Positions 12,229-24,135 of a stretch of 64,000 nt of DNA are shown here, in pieces. This DNA comes from Diaporthe sp. PMI_573. Its lineage: Eukaryota; Ascomycota; Sordariomycetes; Diaporthales; Diaporthaceae. The stretch is taken from the NCBI GenBank assembly GCA_021399435.1, contig JAJTUP010000002.1, forward strand, positions 2,542,001 to 2,606,000. Direction: 5' to 3'. The notes under the pieces were generated by a model. That model saw only the letters and a program-made list of their open reading frames with translations, was not told the origin of the DNA and ran no database searches. Both the position numbers and the translations under genes were made by a program. Numbering within the stretch: the stretch's first letter is position 1; each line of letters begins with the position of its first letter.

Positions 12229-12757
12229 TCACCGCATCGATCTTGCACTCAGGTTCGCAAATGCGTCCGGACTGTGCCGCCCATTGGACCATTCCATCCC
12301 GAGTGCCATCATGCTGTCTCGGCTCCTATTTCCAACCATGCCATCCATGCCTGAAGGCTGTGCCGCAGCTGGTTGAGGTGCCCCAGCACCACCGAGGAAG
12401 GGGTTCTTACTACCTGCTGCCGTCATAGAAGTCCCCACATCAACCTGGTTCATGGCCGGGTTCTGGATATTTGAAACCTGGGCCATGGCTGCCGTTCCTG
12501 CCTGCTGTTCTGCCTGCTGCTGCGGTTGCTGCTGAGGCTGCTGCTGCTCAAGGTTGGTATTCTGCGACTGGGGTGCCAACTGTGGCATATTGTACAGAGC
12601 GAGGATAGATGCCTTGTCTGCTTTTGGCGGTGCTTGCTGGGCTACAGGCTGGCCAAATTGATTGAACTGGTTGAGCTGGGCCTGCGGCATCGGCAAAGCT
12701 ATCGCAGACTGCGGGAAGAAAGGATTGTTCATCTGCTGTTGCTGTGGTTGCTGCGGT

Positions 12758-12789
<32 letters not shown>

Positions 12790-14588
12790 CTGATACTGCT
12801 GCTGATACTGCTGCTGATACTGCTGCTGATACTGCTGCTGATATTGTTGCAGGTACTGCTGAGACTGTGGCTGCGGTTGCTGTTGCGCGGGCGAACTGTA
12901 GAAATTCTGCTGGCTTTGCTCCGGAATCTGTCCCAGCGATGTTGGCGTAGCCATGCGGGTCGGAGATCGCGCAAACGGGTTGTTGGCGTAGGCACCGCCC
13001 GTGGGAGTCGGCATCAAACCAGTGTTGAGAGATGGGAGTTGTTGGGTCTGCTGCTGAGGCTGTGGCGGTTGCGAGTTGGTCAGAAACGGGTTGTAGCCAG
13101 TGTACATGGGCTGCACAGGTTGCGCAGGCTGTAAACCAGGCTGCTGGCCTTGCTGAGGGTACGGGGAGCTACTATCGAATACGTTGCCAGAATAGTTCTG
13201 TGGCATTGATGGTACTGGTGGCTGAGCGGACTGGTGGTTCATCACCTGCTGCTGCGGCTGCTGAGGCAGACCGCCAGTGTGGTGGGGGAACAGCGGCTGT
13301 GGAGCTCCGAGTGACATGTTGTTGAACGCCTGATTTAAGGCGTCGTTCGACTGCGTAGCCGTCAGACCGAACGGGTTATTGCTGTAGTAAGGATTTCGAT
13401 TTGCCATATTTCCCGTCGATTGGCTCGATATGGGTTGAACCGGGGATATGTCGAAAGGATTGTTCGAGGCGGACACGGGCCTTGCCGTTTCTGCCCGGGA
13501 CACTGTCAACCCATTCAACCCATTCATACGGCCTCCAGCAGACGCTGGCGGCCGAATGACACTCGGGAACTCGTCCACCGGGCTGGCCAAAGGCGATCGA
13601 CCTTCTAATCGCACAAGGGACTCTATTGTCCTCTCCAAATTGCCATTTACGCCCTTTAGCACGACCTCGTTCTTGCGGTCGTCTGTGAACCCTAGCTCCC
13701 GCAACTTTACCAGCTTCTTGTGCAGGTCGTCGTCACTGTCATAGCCAAGACTAGCACCAAAGACCTTGGAAACCTTTGGTCGATGGGCCTGTTCAGGGCT
13801 GTGAGGAGGGAGGGGACTTGAGTGCGCTGATCGAGCGGCAACATCCTTCTTGGATCTCGAGAAGAGCGGGAACGTCGATGAAGCAGAACGGAAGCTGAAT
13901 TTGCTCGTGTTCTTTGGTGGCAAAGGAGGAGGCGTTTCATCGGATGTTGTGCTCCCGGTGTGATGTCTTCTTGCGGCGGCGAAGCCTTGATTCATATACT
14001 TGGACCGAATGTACCGCTCGATCGCAGAGTCGGCTTCGTCGGCGTCGACGGGGATCGGAGGTCTCTTGTTGTCGGGATTGTAGAGCTTGTTTGACGAGAC
14101 GTTTCCGACCTTCTTCATGTTCTGCCCGGGGCGTCAACTACCAGGCCGGAACGAAATGCCGGAGGTGCCGGTTTCTTGGACCTACCTCGACCTGCTCATT
14201 TGTCCAGCCGTCCATGCTGAGCGATTTAACCTTTGATATATGCGTGCCCAGCTTGCGATGGATCGACGCGCATCGCATGCACAGGAAGATGCCCAGCTAT
14301 GCCACGTTAGTGTTTTGTAACGTGCAAAGGGGGGAGCAACGTGTGTGTCGCGTGATGGAGGCCGTCGAGACGTTGCCGAGGGAGGGGATCGCACGTACGC
14401 TCCATGATGCCCAGCCTAGGTGACTCGAGGGTTAGCGATGGGCGTCAAGGAGGCACAGGGACTCGGGACTGACCTGGATTCCGCGCCTGGCAATCGGCGC
14501 ACTGGTTGTTACCGGGGACATTCTGTACGAGATCCTGTAGAGTCTTCTCGTTGCGAGCCTGCTGGCGCTTGCTGAGGGCACCGGCCAT
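12229..14588 (-). CDS. ArfGAP domain protein with UBA domain and poly-Q region (Gts1-like)
   Basis: This encodes a predicted Arf GTPase-activating protein of about 711 residues. Minus-strand exons are 14588-14474, 14415-14399 (17 bases), 14296-14186 and 14121-12229, all joining in phase. The ArfGAP zinc finger is complete once the microexon is included: Cys30 and Cys33 (NNQCADCQAR), then Cys50 and Cys53 (GIFLCMRCASIHRKLG), giving CX2CX16CX2C. A UBA-like segment follows (DDDLHKKLVKLRELGFTDDR...). The rest is low-complexity Gln/Asn/Pro-rich sequence with repeated NPF and NPFF-like motifs (for example NNPFG and NPFL), which in other trafficking proteins bind EH domains. The layout matches the yeast Gts1/fission yeast Ucp3 type. 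The inferred role is in vesicle traffic and endocytosis. Confidence 0.9.
12745..12900 (-). repeat. Poly-Q / QQQY coding repeat in ArfGAP protein
   Basis: The plus strand shows runs of CTG followed by about five copies of the 12-base unit GATACTGCTGCT between roughly 12790 and 12845. Read on the minus strand in frame they encode long Gln runs with Gln-Gln-Gln-Tyr repeats. The repeat is inside the C-terminal disordered part of the ArfGAP protein. Confidence 0.85.
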
Positions 14589-15769
14589 GTTCACGGTACG
14601 GTGGTTGCAGGGAGGGACGCGAGGCCAATTGCAGTTGGCTGGAGCCTTCCTCGGGATGGCGACACGAAGAGCTCGACCGCGACAGACGGGACGGGATATC
14701 GGTACGTATAGGTGGTACAATTATGGATTATTGTCTGGGTGTGCTGGAAGCCGACTCGATTCGATTTAGCGGTACGCCGTGCCGTCGGGGAGAGGAGCAA
14801 CAACGAGAGGGGCGCGGTTGTATGAACCCATACATAGTACGTCAATCCAATCAAATCTTGGGCGTCAGGGGCGATTCATACGGAATTAGGATCGGATATT
14901 AAGTACAGGGGGCGATCTCGAGGTGGGATGGGACCAACAGAGCCACAACCAACGGGGGAAGGTGAAAAGGCAGCAAAACGAATGGTGCAGTGATGGAGAA
15001 TTAGAGTCAAGAGTGAAGGAATGGAATGTCAAGCCGCCGCCAGCCTGTGAACGAGATGAGATGGGTGAAAAGGAGCAGCCGCGCGGTGGATTGCCTGCTC
15101 AATTAAGCCCGCCCATCCACCGCGAAACCCGAGCGAAGGACCGGCGGAACATGGGGGAGCGCCAACGACGGTGCGATCCTTGGGACGCCGGCCACCAGGG
15201 AAAACAGTGGGCCATCGACAGGTACCTAAGCGTGCTGTGCACAGTACTTGTTGGGCGAGAGGCTAGAGCCCAATACTGCAGCACCAGATTGGCCAGGTGG
15301 TGCTACTTGGGCGTCCTGCTCACGGGCCACTTCCGCTAGCTTCGGAAAAGGGGTTCACGATGCTTCTAGCCAAAGTCACAGCCCAGACCTCAGCCAGGCC
15401 TCAGTACTTGCTGAGGTCTGGTTCTTTTATTGCCACCGGCTGAGGACAGTTTGTATGTATAGTAGGCAGTACAAGACTGCTTTCTGTCGTCGATTCAGGC
15501 GGAACGGGAGCAGCCATGGCTGACACAATCATAACCACAGCAAGCCAGTGCGTCCAGTCCTCCTCAGTCATGATTTCTCCGGAGTCAAGTCTCGTCAAGA
15601 AACACCGCCCTGTAATCTATATTTAGGCCATGGCCGTCTGGTCTCGTCCTGTCCACTTCACAATACGGAAAAATCCACCTCCGCATTTATCTCTGTTGCT
15701 ATGCAGCCACCTCTGAAGAGTACGGCTGACGAAACTCCCTACCTTCCGGGCACCTAAGTGGGGTCCCTT
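14589..15769. other. Intergenic DNA upstream of ArfGAP gene
   Basis: About 1.2 kb that should include the promoter of the minus-strand ArfGAP gene. Short open frames only; no domain, RNA gene or repeat was recognised. Confidence 0.4.
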
Positions 15770-16253
15770 CTAAGCCGGTTGGTCGCCATCTCTCTGGGCG
15801 AATTGGGTCGAAACATGGGGTTCAGGTGGATCAACACCGAGTAGAAAGCCTCGGGTCTGTATAGTAAGGGCATAAAACCATCGATTTGTCTTGACTTCAG
15901 GTGTCAACTCAGCTGTGATCTCGACGCAGTCACTGTCCAGCATGTATCCATACAAGCTTTCATTTCTGTATTTGTCCTCGCCATCTTGAATTTGATGCCT
16001 CAACATGCCGGCAAGATGCTACGTCTAGGATGAGACTAATGTGTACCCAACATTGCGGCGGCATTGAATTCAGCTTTGAAAACTCTTGAGGTAGCACAGC
16101 TAACATAACATGTTTGTTTTCACTGCAGACCATCCTTACTCCGGTATCTGACACTGGTTTTCCCATTGGCCATACACTGAAATGGCTATTTTGACATGCT
16201 AAAAACAACTCACTTCCCATGTCGCCTTTGATCTGGCCAGCGTGGTTGATCAT
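15770..16253 (-). CDS. Possible unidentified gene or gene fragment
   Basis: Two overlapping minus-strand frames with non-biased composition, 16253-15960 (starting MINHAGQIKGDMG) and 16006-15770 (ending FAQRDGDQPA), could be parts of one spliced gene. Upstream, another frame at 16735-16484 has similar composition but no ATG start. I could not find splice sites that join the two frames in phase, and no family was recognised. It could equally be a decayed gene or chance. The local DNA is more AT-rich than neighbouring genes. Confidence 0.22.
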
Positions 16254-17062
16254 GGATGTTTTCGCGTCCTGTCTTCCGGGCGCCTAGATTGATAATCGAA
16301 ACTAATAATTAGGTAGGCTGTAGGACACATCGAAGTTGCTGAATCTCAATTGTGCTTTCGAATTCCGAAAATGATGCGGGCGAGAGGTTACAGAGTAAGT
16401 TTACCCGGACAACTCTCTGAAGTTGCAACTTTGAGAATAGCAAATATCCGTGACTAGTAACTACGATACAGGCCAGATTAAAATCACGTTTTCAACCAGA
16501 CTTGGAACTTTGGCCGCGACGAAGACTCCGACCAGATCCCAGTGACCAAGAAAAACATTCTCGGATCATCAAGTGATCTATATTGTATAGTCGGCTTTGT
16601 CAGCACCAACAACAGAATACTACCGTCGTGACATAAAGCCATAACCAAAGCTGAGCGAGCCACATTGTACCGTTGAAAGATCGCGTGAGGGCCTCGACAC
16701 ATGCTTAAAGACATACTCAGATCGGTTTCAATCACTTGATGCTTCCAGAATAGATGCTAAATTGACAAAAAATGAGCATTACAAAGCTAGCGCTATTGGT
16801 CATCCTGGTGTAGAAAAACGAATGGTGTCATTCCTAGCTCTCTTGGAGAGCATATGAGCGATTTGTAAGCCGCTATGTAGACAAAATCCTATGGCATTAT
16901 CTAGCTATCTTACAAGTAATTCACTAATATTGAGCTATCCATGCCCGCGTAAGCTGCAGTATCCCCCTGATGCTGACGACATATAAATAATAGTTGCCCA
17001 GATCATTCGGTCTCTACCAGCATGTCACAGTATCGCATTTGTCCTTGGACTCAGTGAGAAGC
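16254..17062. other. AT-richer intergenic DNA upstream of Gal80-like gene
   Basis: About 0.8 kb of comparatively AT-rich DNA, containing the likely promoter of the plus-strand oxidoreductase. A TATA-like ATATAAATAA lies at about 16981, some 80 bases before the chosen start. Confidence 0.4.
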
Positions 17063-18253
17063 ATGTCCAACATGGCTCCTATCCGTGTCGCAATAATAGG
17101 CCTCTCGGCAAGCGCATCAACCTCCTGGGCGGCCGAAGGACACCTGCCCTATCTTCTCCTACCGCGCGCCAGAGAGCACTACGAGATCGTTGCCCTCCTC
17201 AACTCCAGCGTCCGCGCCGCGGTGGCGGCGCGGGCTCATTTTGGCCTCCCCTCCTCCGTGAGGGCCCACGGTGACCCTGCCGCGCTTGCCACTGACGAGG
17301 GCGTCGACCTCGTCGTCTGTTGCACGCGCGTCGATACGCACGCCGCCGTCGTCAGGCCATCCCTCGAGGCGGGCAAGGCCGTTTTCGTCGAGTGGCCCAC
17401 CGCCTCCGGGTACGCCAGCGCGCTTACCTTGGCCGGCCTCCCCGGGTCTGCGAGAAGTATCGTGGGGCTCCAGGGCCGCGTTTGCCCGCCAGTTCTCAAG
17501 CTCAAGGAGCTGGTCAGGTCCGGGCGCGTGGGCCGCGTGCTGAGCAGCGAGGCGCGCGTCTTCGCTAACATTCTGCCGCGCGACGCCCTGCCCGAGGGCC
17601 TGGCATACTTCGCGGACCGCAGCATCGGTGGTAGCCCTCTGACCATCTCGTACGGGCACGTCATCGACTTCGTGCACGACGTGTTGGGCGAGTGGGAGGG
17701 CGGCAGGCCGGCCAGCACGATGCAGATTCAGCGGCCCCTGCTCCAGATCCTAGGCGCCGATGGTGCCACGACGAGGACGGTGCAGTCTGATGTGCCGGAT
17801 TTCCTTGCGATTCATGGGAAGCTCGCGTCTGGGAGTGACAATGTCGTGAATGGAGCGTCACTCGCCGTCACGTTTAGGCTCGGCCCGCCCTTCAAGGGGC
17901 AGCCGGCCTTCATGTGGAGCATTAACGGCGAGAAAGGGGAGATACTGCTGACGAGCCCCTCCGGACCATATATCTTCTCGGGGGACTCGTACGGCGAGCA
18001 CGTCCAGATCCAGGTCCACGACCATGAGACCGACGAGGTGGTAGATGTGCAGGTGGGGTGGGCAGACTGGCAGGAGGAATTGCCTCTGCGGGCGAGGAGC
18101 ACTGGCGAGATTTACGAGCGGTTTGCAAAATGGTGGTACAACGGAGCTTCCGCGGAGCCTGGTGAGCTGCCAGAAGCAGAAGCCTTCCCCAGCCTTGCTC
18201 AATCTTTGGGGAGGATGAAGGAGGTTGACGCGCTTTTGAGAACATTGGAGTAA
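17063..18253 (+). CDS. Gfo/Idh/MocA family oxidoreductase, Gal80-like
   Basis: A single-exon gene of about 396 residues. The N terminus (IRVAIIGLSASASTSWAAEG) is a Rossmann-type NAD(P)-binding motif with the longer, Ser-rich form seen in Gal80-like fungal proteins, not the usual GxGxxG. A second conserved block has EAGKAVFVEWP, where classic dehydrogenases have EKP; the missing Lys suggests it may bind nucleotide without the usual catalysis, as Gal80 does. The C-terminal half (GGSPLTISYGHVIDFV and later strands) fits the Gfo/Idh C-terminal domain. I chose the ATG at 17063 (MSNMAPIRV), with 17072 as alternative; a longer frame starts only with TTG. Whether it is a regulator or an enzyme cannot be told from sequence. 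Confidence 0.85.
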   Translation: MSNMAPIRVAIIGLSASASTSWAAEGHLPYLLLPRAREHYEIVALLNSSVRAAVAARAHFGLPSSVRAHGDPAALATDEGVDLVVCCTRVDTHAAVVRPSLEAGKAVFVEWPTASGYASALTLAGLPGSARSIVGLQGRVCPPVLKLKELVRSGRVGRVLSSEARVFANILPRDALPEGLAYFADRSIGGSPLTISYGHVIDFVHDVLGEWEGGRPASTMQIQRPLLQILGADGATTRTVQSDVPDFLAIHGKLASGSDNVVNGASLAVTFRLGPPFKGQPAFMWSINGEKGEILLTSPSGPYIFSGDSYGEHVQIQVHDHETDEVVDVQVGWADWQEELPLRARSTGEIYERFAKWWYNGASAEPGELPEAEAFPSLAQSLGRMKEVDALLRTLE

Positions 18254-18721
18254 ATTGACGAATGGTCTTTGTTGCGGACTCGCCATGGATAAACTGTGTT
18301 TTCATCAAGACAATTTATCAAGACAAATTTGTCACCGCTGCATTGTCCTCAATTCGCGAAGAACGGCGGGGTTTCATTAAATATAACACCCAAATATACG
18401 TGCCACCAGAGCAGGGCAATGGAGGCCTTTCTTTGCAGCCTCTTACGCAGCAGAGTTTCTTGGTAAGGACTGTTGGTATATTTTCTTCTGTGCTAAGATA
18501 GTGTGGAAATACAACACTGGAAATGGCCGTGGAAGACGGCCTCACATATGGTCAGCTGAACCCGTCGTGCAAGGCTACCTACACTGTCGGGCCGCATCGG
18601 AAGAAAGTAACGATAGGATCGTGCCCGGACATGCCTTCACTGACGTTCAGTAGGAAGCATGGCCGAGACATAATCGAGGACCCCGTATTCAGGAACCTTC
18701 GCGCCGTTTGCGGGAGCGAGC
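18254..18721. other. Convergent intergenic spacer
   Basis: 468 bases between the stop codons of the Gal80-like gene (+) and the inositol-phosphate synthase gene (-). It presumably holds both 3' UTRs. Nothing else was recognised. Confidence 0.4.
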
Positions 18722-20431
18722 TTAGTACAGCTTGTGCTCCAAGGTCATGTCCGACTCGGGCTCGAGGCCGACGCACGCGCGGAAGATGTTGGTGAGGGCG
18801 GCGCGTTGCTTGGCCAGGGAGTTGATGACGGGGGCGCCGGGCGGCGTGAGCGGTGCCTTGAGCATGTAGCTGAGGACGCTGAGGACGCTGTGGAAGTTCT
18901 TGTAGCCGTCCTCACCTTCGGTCTTCCACTGGATGCGCGTCATCATCTCCGCGACAAGCACGAGGTCGATGATGAGGGGCGAGGCGAGGAGGGAGTCCTC
19001 GCAGACGTTGAAGATTCTGGAAAAGAGAGGCCGTCAGTAAAATCGGTCACTCACCAACGCATTGCAGATGGAAATTAATGGACGACAGCAGGAGACTTAC
19101 GAAATCGTCTGGTGACCGCCCATGAAGATCTCAGCGTAGTACTCATCCAGGGCGCGCTTGTTGTCCCCGACGGCGGGCATGTACTTGATCACCACAGTAT
19201 GGTCAGGGTGCTCGCCCTTCTTGTACAGCACCGTGTTCGCCTCGACCATGTCGTCGACGACGTTGGACTTGGAGATCTCCTTGCTGCGGAACTGCTTCTG
19301 CGAGCTAAGGTTCTTGCCGTCGTTGTTGCCGAGGTGATTGTAGCTCGCGATGGAGGTCAGCTTGATGCCCGCGTTGATCAGGAAGTCGACCAGGGCGGAC
19401 TTCATCTTGGTCTGGCCCGACTTGAAGTCATCACCTCCGATGAAGGCCCCATGGCGCTCGGCGAGAGCAACGGCGCCAGGGACAAAGGTGTTCTGCGGGC
19501 TGCCATTGATGAAGGGGCTTTTCTCGAGAATACATGCCACCGCGAAGACGGTGGACGGTGAGATCTCCTCATGGCCCTGCTCGATGGACTTGAGCAGGGT
19601 GTCGGCAGTGTCGTTCACGCCCGGCAGAATGTCAGCATAGCGTTCCGTGTTGGCTGTCCACTGGACAATGACCTTGTCAAGGCCGTGCTGAGCCTTGAAG
19701 TCACGGATGTCCTTGCGAATCTGCTCAACATGCGCCGTAGAAGCCTTCGTGCCCGGGATTACGTTGTCAGCCCTGTCCTCCTGGTTTGCAGCGATGAAGT
19801 CAGGGTAGTAGATGCTCGGCAAGGGACGCATCTCAGCCATCTCCTTCTTCACCATCGCCTTGAGTGTAGGCTCCAGAACAGCGGCACGGTCCATGGCTCG
19901 AGCAAGATCCATTCCGCTGATGTCCCAGCCACCAATGACCAGGTCATTCGGGTGCACCATGGGTAGCACATCATGGAACGGGATGTTCACATCCGCGTTA
20001 GTCTTGGCATCAGTTCCCAGCTTCATGGTTGAGCCCATGATGAGGGACCCATAGTAGTTTGCAGCACGTGGGCCTTCACGAGTGTCCCACACGAGGCCAC
20101 GGCGGTTGGCGATGATGCCGGCGGTGACGGTGGTACCATTGTTCCCGCCCCAGCCGACCAGCATCATACCGACCTTGGGCACCTTGCGATCAACGTGGAA
20201 GTTGTACACAGTCTCATGCGGAGTCGCCGTGTAACTGCCATCATCGGCGGTGGCCACGCTGGTGGTGCGATAAATGTACTTGGACAAGATCTCACTGTCC
20301 GTGTACCTGACATTGGAAGAGTTCACCTTGAAGAGAGGTTTCTTGTCGGTGCCATGGTGAACTCCATTGCCGGTTGTCTGTCCGTCCCCGTACGCAAGGC
20401 CCGCAGCGGCTTCCTCGGCGTGCGGTGCCAT
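18722..20431 (-). CDS. INO1: Inositol-3-phosphate synthase (myo-inositol-1-phosphate synthase)
   Basis: The enzyme converts D-glucose 6-phosphate to 1D-myo-inositol 3-phosphate with NAD as bound cofactor, the committed step of inositol synthesis for phosphatidylinositol and inositol phosphates; it is cytosolic. Exons are 20431-19101 and 19016-18722, joined in phase 2, giving 541 residues, the usual family length. Visible signatures are the dinucleotide-binding [14 protein letters not shown], the [17 protein letters not shown] block, [14 protein letters not shown] and [12 protein letters not shown], plus the conserved C-terminal [12 protein letters not shown] segment. The start ATG at 20431 gives [11 protein letters not shown]. 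The 84-base intron (19017-19100) near the 3' end is canonical. In yeast the gene is regulated by inositol through Ino2/Ino4 sites; I did not recognise such a site upstream. Confidence 0.97.
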
Positions 20432-23400
20432 GATGACTCGTGGTCAAGGCTTGATTTACTTGCGCGTTATGTGTCGACGCCCTTTAATGAGTGAAGGGCG
20501 AGTCCGCTGTACTCCCTCCTCGAGAGGCACAACGGGCTCCTGCGTACGGGTGGTGGACGCTGGGATTGTCAGTCAGGTCTTCCGCAGCTCGATCCATTTT
20601 GAAAGCGGACTTACGAGTTTAGGAGATTGGAAAACGTCTTGACGGTTTCCTGTGACCGCAGCCCGAAAGCGCGATCGATATTTTAGAAATGTTGTGAGGC
20701 TGCGAATTCGTAGCTGTTTCCACTATTTGTTCAGAGTACTGAAGAAGATATGTCAAGACAGAATCACGAAGGCACCACGTTCGGAACAAAGCGTATTTAT
20801 CACTCGAGCCTGCACGTCTTCAGAAGCCTCAGGCGGTGAGAAGGTAAACCGATCCGAAGATCCCGCTATCAAACGCTAACCAAGACCGCCAGCAAAGCAC
20901 GCGACATCTCACCAGCCAATTTCCCGAAGTAACCAAGTACTAAATCATTGGGTAAAACAGCCCCTCGTTCTTGCACCTGCATAACATTACAGCTGCAGGC
21001 AAGCGAAAAAATGAGTTAGATGATCGAGTAAGGACAGCCGAACCACGGGTCAACGGGACCGAGATGCTTGGTCTCAGAGCACACTGCATGCAGTGCGCTG
21101 CCGTCTTCCGACGTTGAACGCGGCACATGGGTTCGTCAAGTTCTCGGAGGCTGTGGATCCCAACAGAGCCCAGCGACACTCATTCTTACCCCCTTAGCTA
21201 CTGTGTAGGCAAGCGTTGATCTGTCGACCTTTCCGTCTGTGCCTCATTTGCTCAGGAATCACATAACAGCCATCCCTACTAGCATGGTTGCTTCGTTATT
21301 GCCAAGCATTGACGCTGGGCTTTTTCGGATCCTTTGATAGCAGCGTGAGTCCGGAGAGCCGCGCATCCAACGCACTCGGACACCCGCACGCTGAGCTCTA
21401 CAGGATAGCCTGCCTCAATATGTTGATATCTACGTAGCGTGCGAGGCAGCACTACAGTCTGTACTCCCCATGAGTCCAAGGGAATAACCCACAACATCCA
21501 GCCCGCACCAATAAGCTGACTATCCTCCTACTTGGTCGTTATTTTTTTTTGGCTCAGAGGGGGGCGTCAACTGCGTTTCCAAGGGCAGCTTCATCAATCA
21601 CCATCAACTATTGCCATACTGGTCACCGTCAGCGCACAGAGGGCGACGTCGAGGTTCCGCAAGCAGCGGGGGCGTTTCTGCAAGACTTCTCTCGCTATCA
21701 AGGGTGGGAAGGCAGAGGATGTTCAGCTCGGTTGGGAGGAAAATGGCAGGTTCTGCATGTCTGGCCAGTATTTTTCGCGAGCACGTCATCCTCGCTTTGT
21801 AGAGCCATTGCTGCAGGAATCGCAGACGGCATCGTATATTCCGGGCATGCGTTGAAGTGACACGAGTTTTTAAACTGCTTGCCAAAGGGAGAAGGAGTTC
21901 ATCCAGGAAAGGCCCGCATAACGCGACCGCATGTGCCCCTCTCCAGCGCAAGTTCCAAGTTCCACGAGAGGAAGTCAACCATGAAAGTCAAGCGTAGACC
22001 TAGCTGCTGCTTGAGCGAGGGCTGAGAATACTCCTGCCCCGCCACCCATTGAGTATCATCGTTGGAAACCACTCGCGGTGTTGGAGGAGCCTCGTGTGCC
22101 AGAGCAGGGATCGCGGCCTCTGGAAAAGCACTATGGGGGCACATGATGCCGATGACGAGGGCGCCCACGATACCCTTTCCATTTGGTGACTGCATGGATG
22201 ATCTGCCACGGTTCGAAGACAGCCACTGCGAACCCGGCTGCCTCCAATAGTCGAAGACCGGGAAAATCTGAAGGGCTAGCTGAACCTAAAGCCACGGGTA
22301 GAACAGAATGGCCGGGAGAATTTGGGCGAACGGCCGTCGATGCGACGCGGCTAGCTGTTGGATCGCCGTGTTCATTTACCCACAACAGATCCGTGGGTGC
22401 CGCCCCAACCGTGTTTCAAAATGGCGCCGCACTCCCCGGCGAAGATTGAGACCGAATTCATCGGAACGTTCTCGCTACGGCCGCTCTACACCCGGCCACT
22501 TGACGATCGCCTCGAGGGTAGCACGGTAGGTATACTCCCCAACATTGACCATCACTTGATCTGTCTGTGTCCACTGGTATATGGTTGGGGTAGAGTTCTT
22601 TCCAGGGCCGGGCGGCCCTAAACATGCCGTCTTCTCTGTGCCCCAGCACTAGCTTGGCACCGGTGGACGGAATGACCTTTGAACCAGATCTTCTGGCAGG
22701 GGGTTGGAATGACGGTCGCGCGGCGGCTCCGTTAAGAGCCGATGCCGCATGTGTCTGTCTAATTTGACTTCCTCCGAGCCCACGAGATCGAGAGCGTAAT
22801 GTGGACTGAAGCAGACGAGGTCTGTGTGCCGCCTTGAACGTCGGCTGCCAAGGCACGCAAGGTTAGCTTTCAGATCCCCAGCTTTTGTTCCCCAGAGAGG
22901 GAAGGGAGCACACATCGGTGCAGGCGCCACCGGCTGGCTCGACGATGCAAATGAGGATGCTGGGGATCGTCGATCACTTGACAAATGGGGCTTCTTGGGG
23001 CTGCTTAGGGTTGTGACCTGATAACGGATTTGTTGGTAGAGACGATGGGGGACAAGATTGATTGACGGGCAGGCTCTGGATCGGCGCCGGGGTCGACATT
23101 GGGGTCCTTCCCGAAGTGGCACTCAGAGAGATTGCACTTTCTGCGGCATGGTGGAAAGGTGATTAGGGGTCCTCTTGTGGCGCCACATTGGCCGTGTTGA
23201 TTCCTGGTTCATGACCACGTCGGGATTTAGGCAGTCGGGGCAACGACGGGGGGATTAAATTCTGGTTCGCTCGGTGATGGAACGGCCAGGACGGCTGACT
23301 GGAGTTGTGCACGCCGGCGTGCGTGCTCCCAGGCTCCATGCCATTCCACACTGACAACACGGGCGTTTCGAGAAGTGCTGTGGAAATGATGAATGACGGG

Positions 23401-24105
23401 GCGACGAAATTAAAGCCCCAAGCCCGCTTGGCCGCTGCAACCACACCCTCCAGGGCTGCCCCGTTGTCAAGATCGACTGCTACCTGAGTGCCGATGAATA
23501 TGTCTTCCTCGGCCATTCAGCCATCCTGACTCGGCGGAGTCCATTGCGAACAAGCCTATCCGGTTTTAGGGTGGGTTTGCAACGGAGACGTGTGAGCATG
23601 ATGAAGCCAGCCAGCCCAACGTCCACGTGTACTGTTACTGTACAATATTGTCAGGTAGACTTTTTCATCAGTTGGCGGGGTTCGGAACTGAGTGAGGCAG
23701 GTAGGCCGAGCAGGAACCGTATCGTACCTGGACGTTCGCGAGCTTGAGCCTGAGGGTTCCATCGGCTCCTTGAGCTGCAAGGTACCCGTTGGACAAGAAC
23801 TCAAAGGCTCAGTTGTTCGGGCCGCGAATTGCCATGGTGTGCCCTGGTTCACACGGCCGGCGGCAGCGGTGGGGTCAGTTCTCCCCCATTGACAATTGTG
23901 CAGGCAAGCTAGAAACCTGTTACGCGTCTGTATATTTGACACGGCAGCGTGTCTATAATTGTCGACTCGGCCCACGGCTCAATGCTTACGGGCATAAACG
24001 ACAACACGTCGTCTGAATGCGCGTGTCGCACACAGCCAGAACAGCCTGTTTGGCAAGAGGGGTTTGGGCACGGGGCGGGGCAAGATGATCGGTTGATACT
24101 GTCAG

Positions 24106-24135
24106 GTAATGTGAGGTGAGGTAATGTGAGGTGAG
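24106..24135. repeat. Two perfect 15-base tandem copies
   Basis: The unit GTAATGTGAGGTGAG occurs twice back to back, at 24106-24120 and 24121-24135. It lies in intergenic DNA about 1.8 kb upstream of the LIM-domain gene. Confidence 0.9.
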
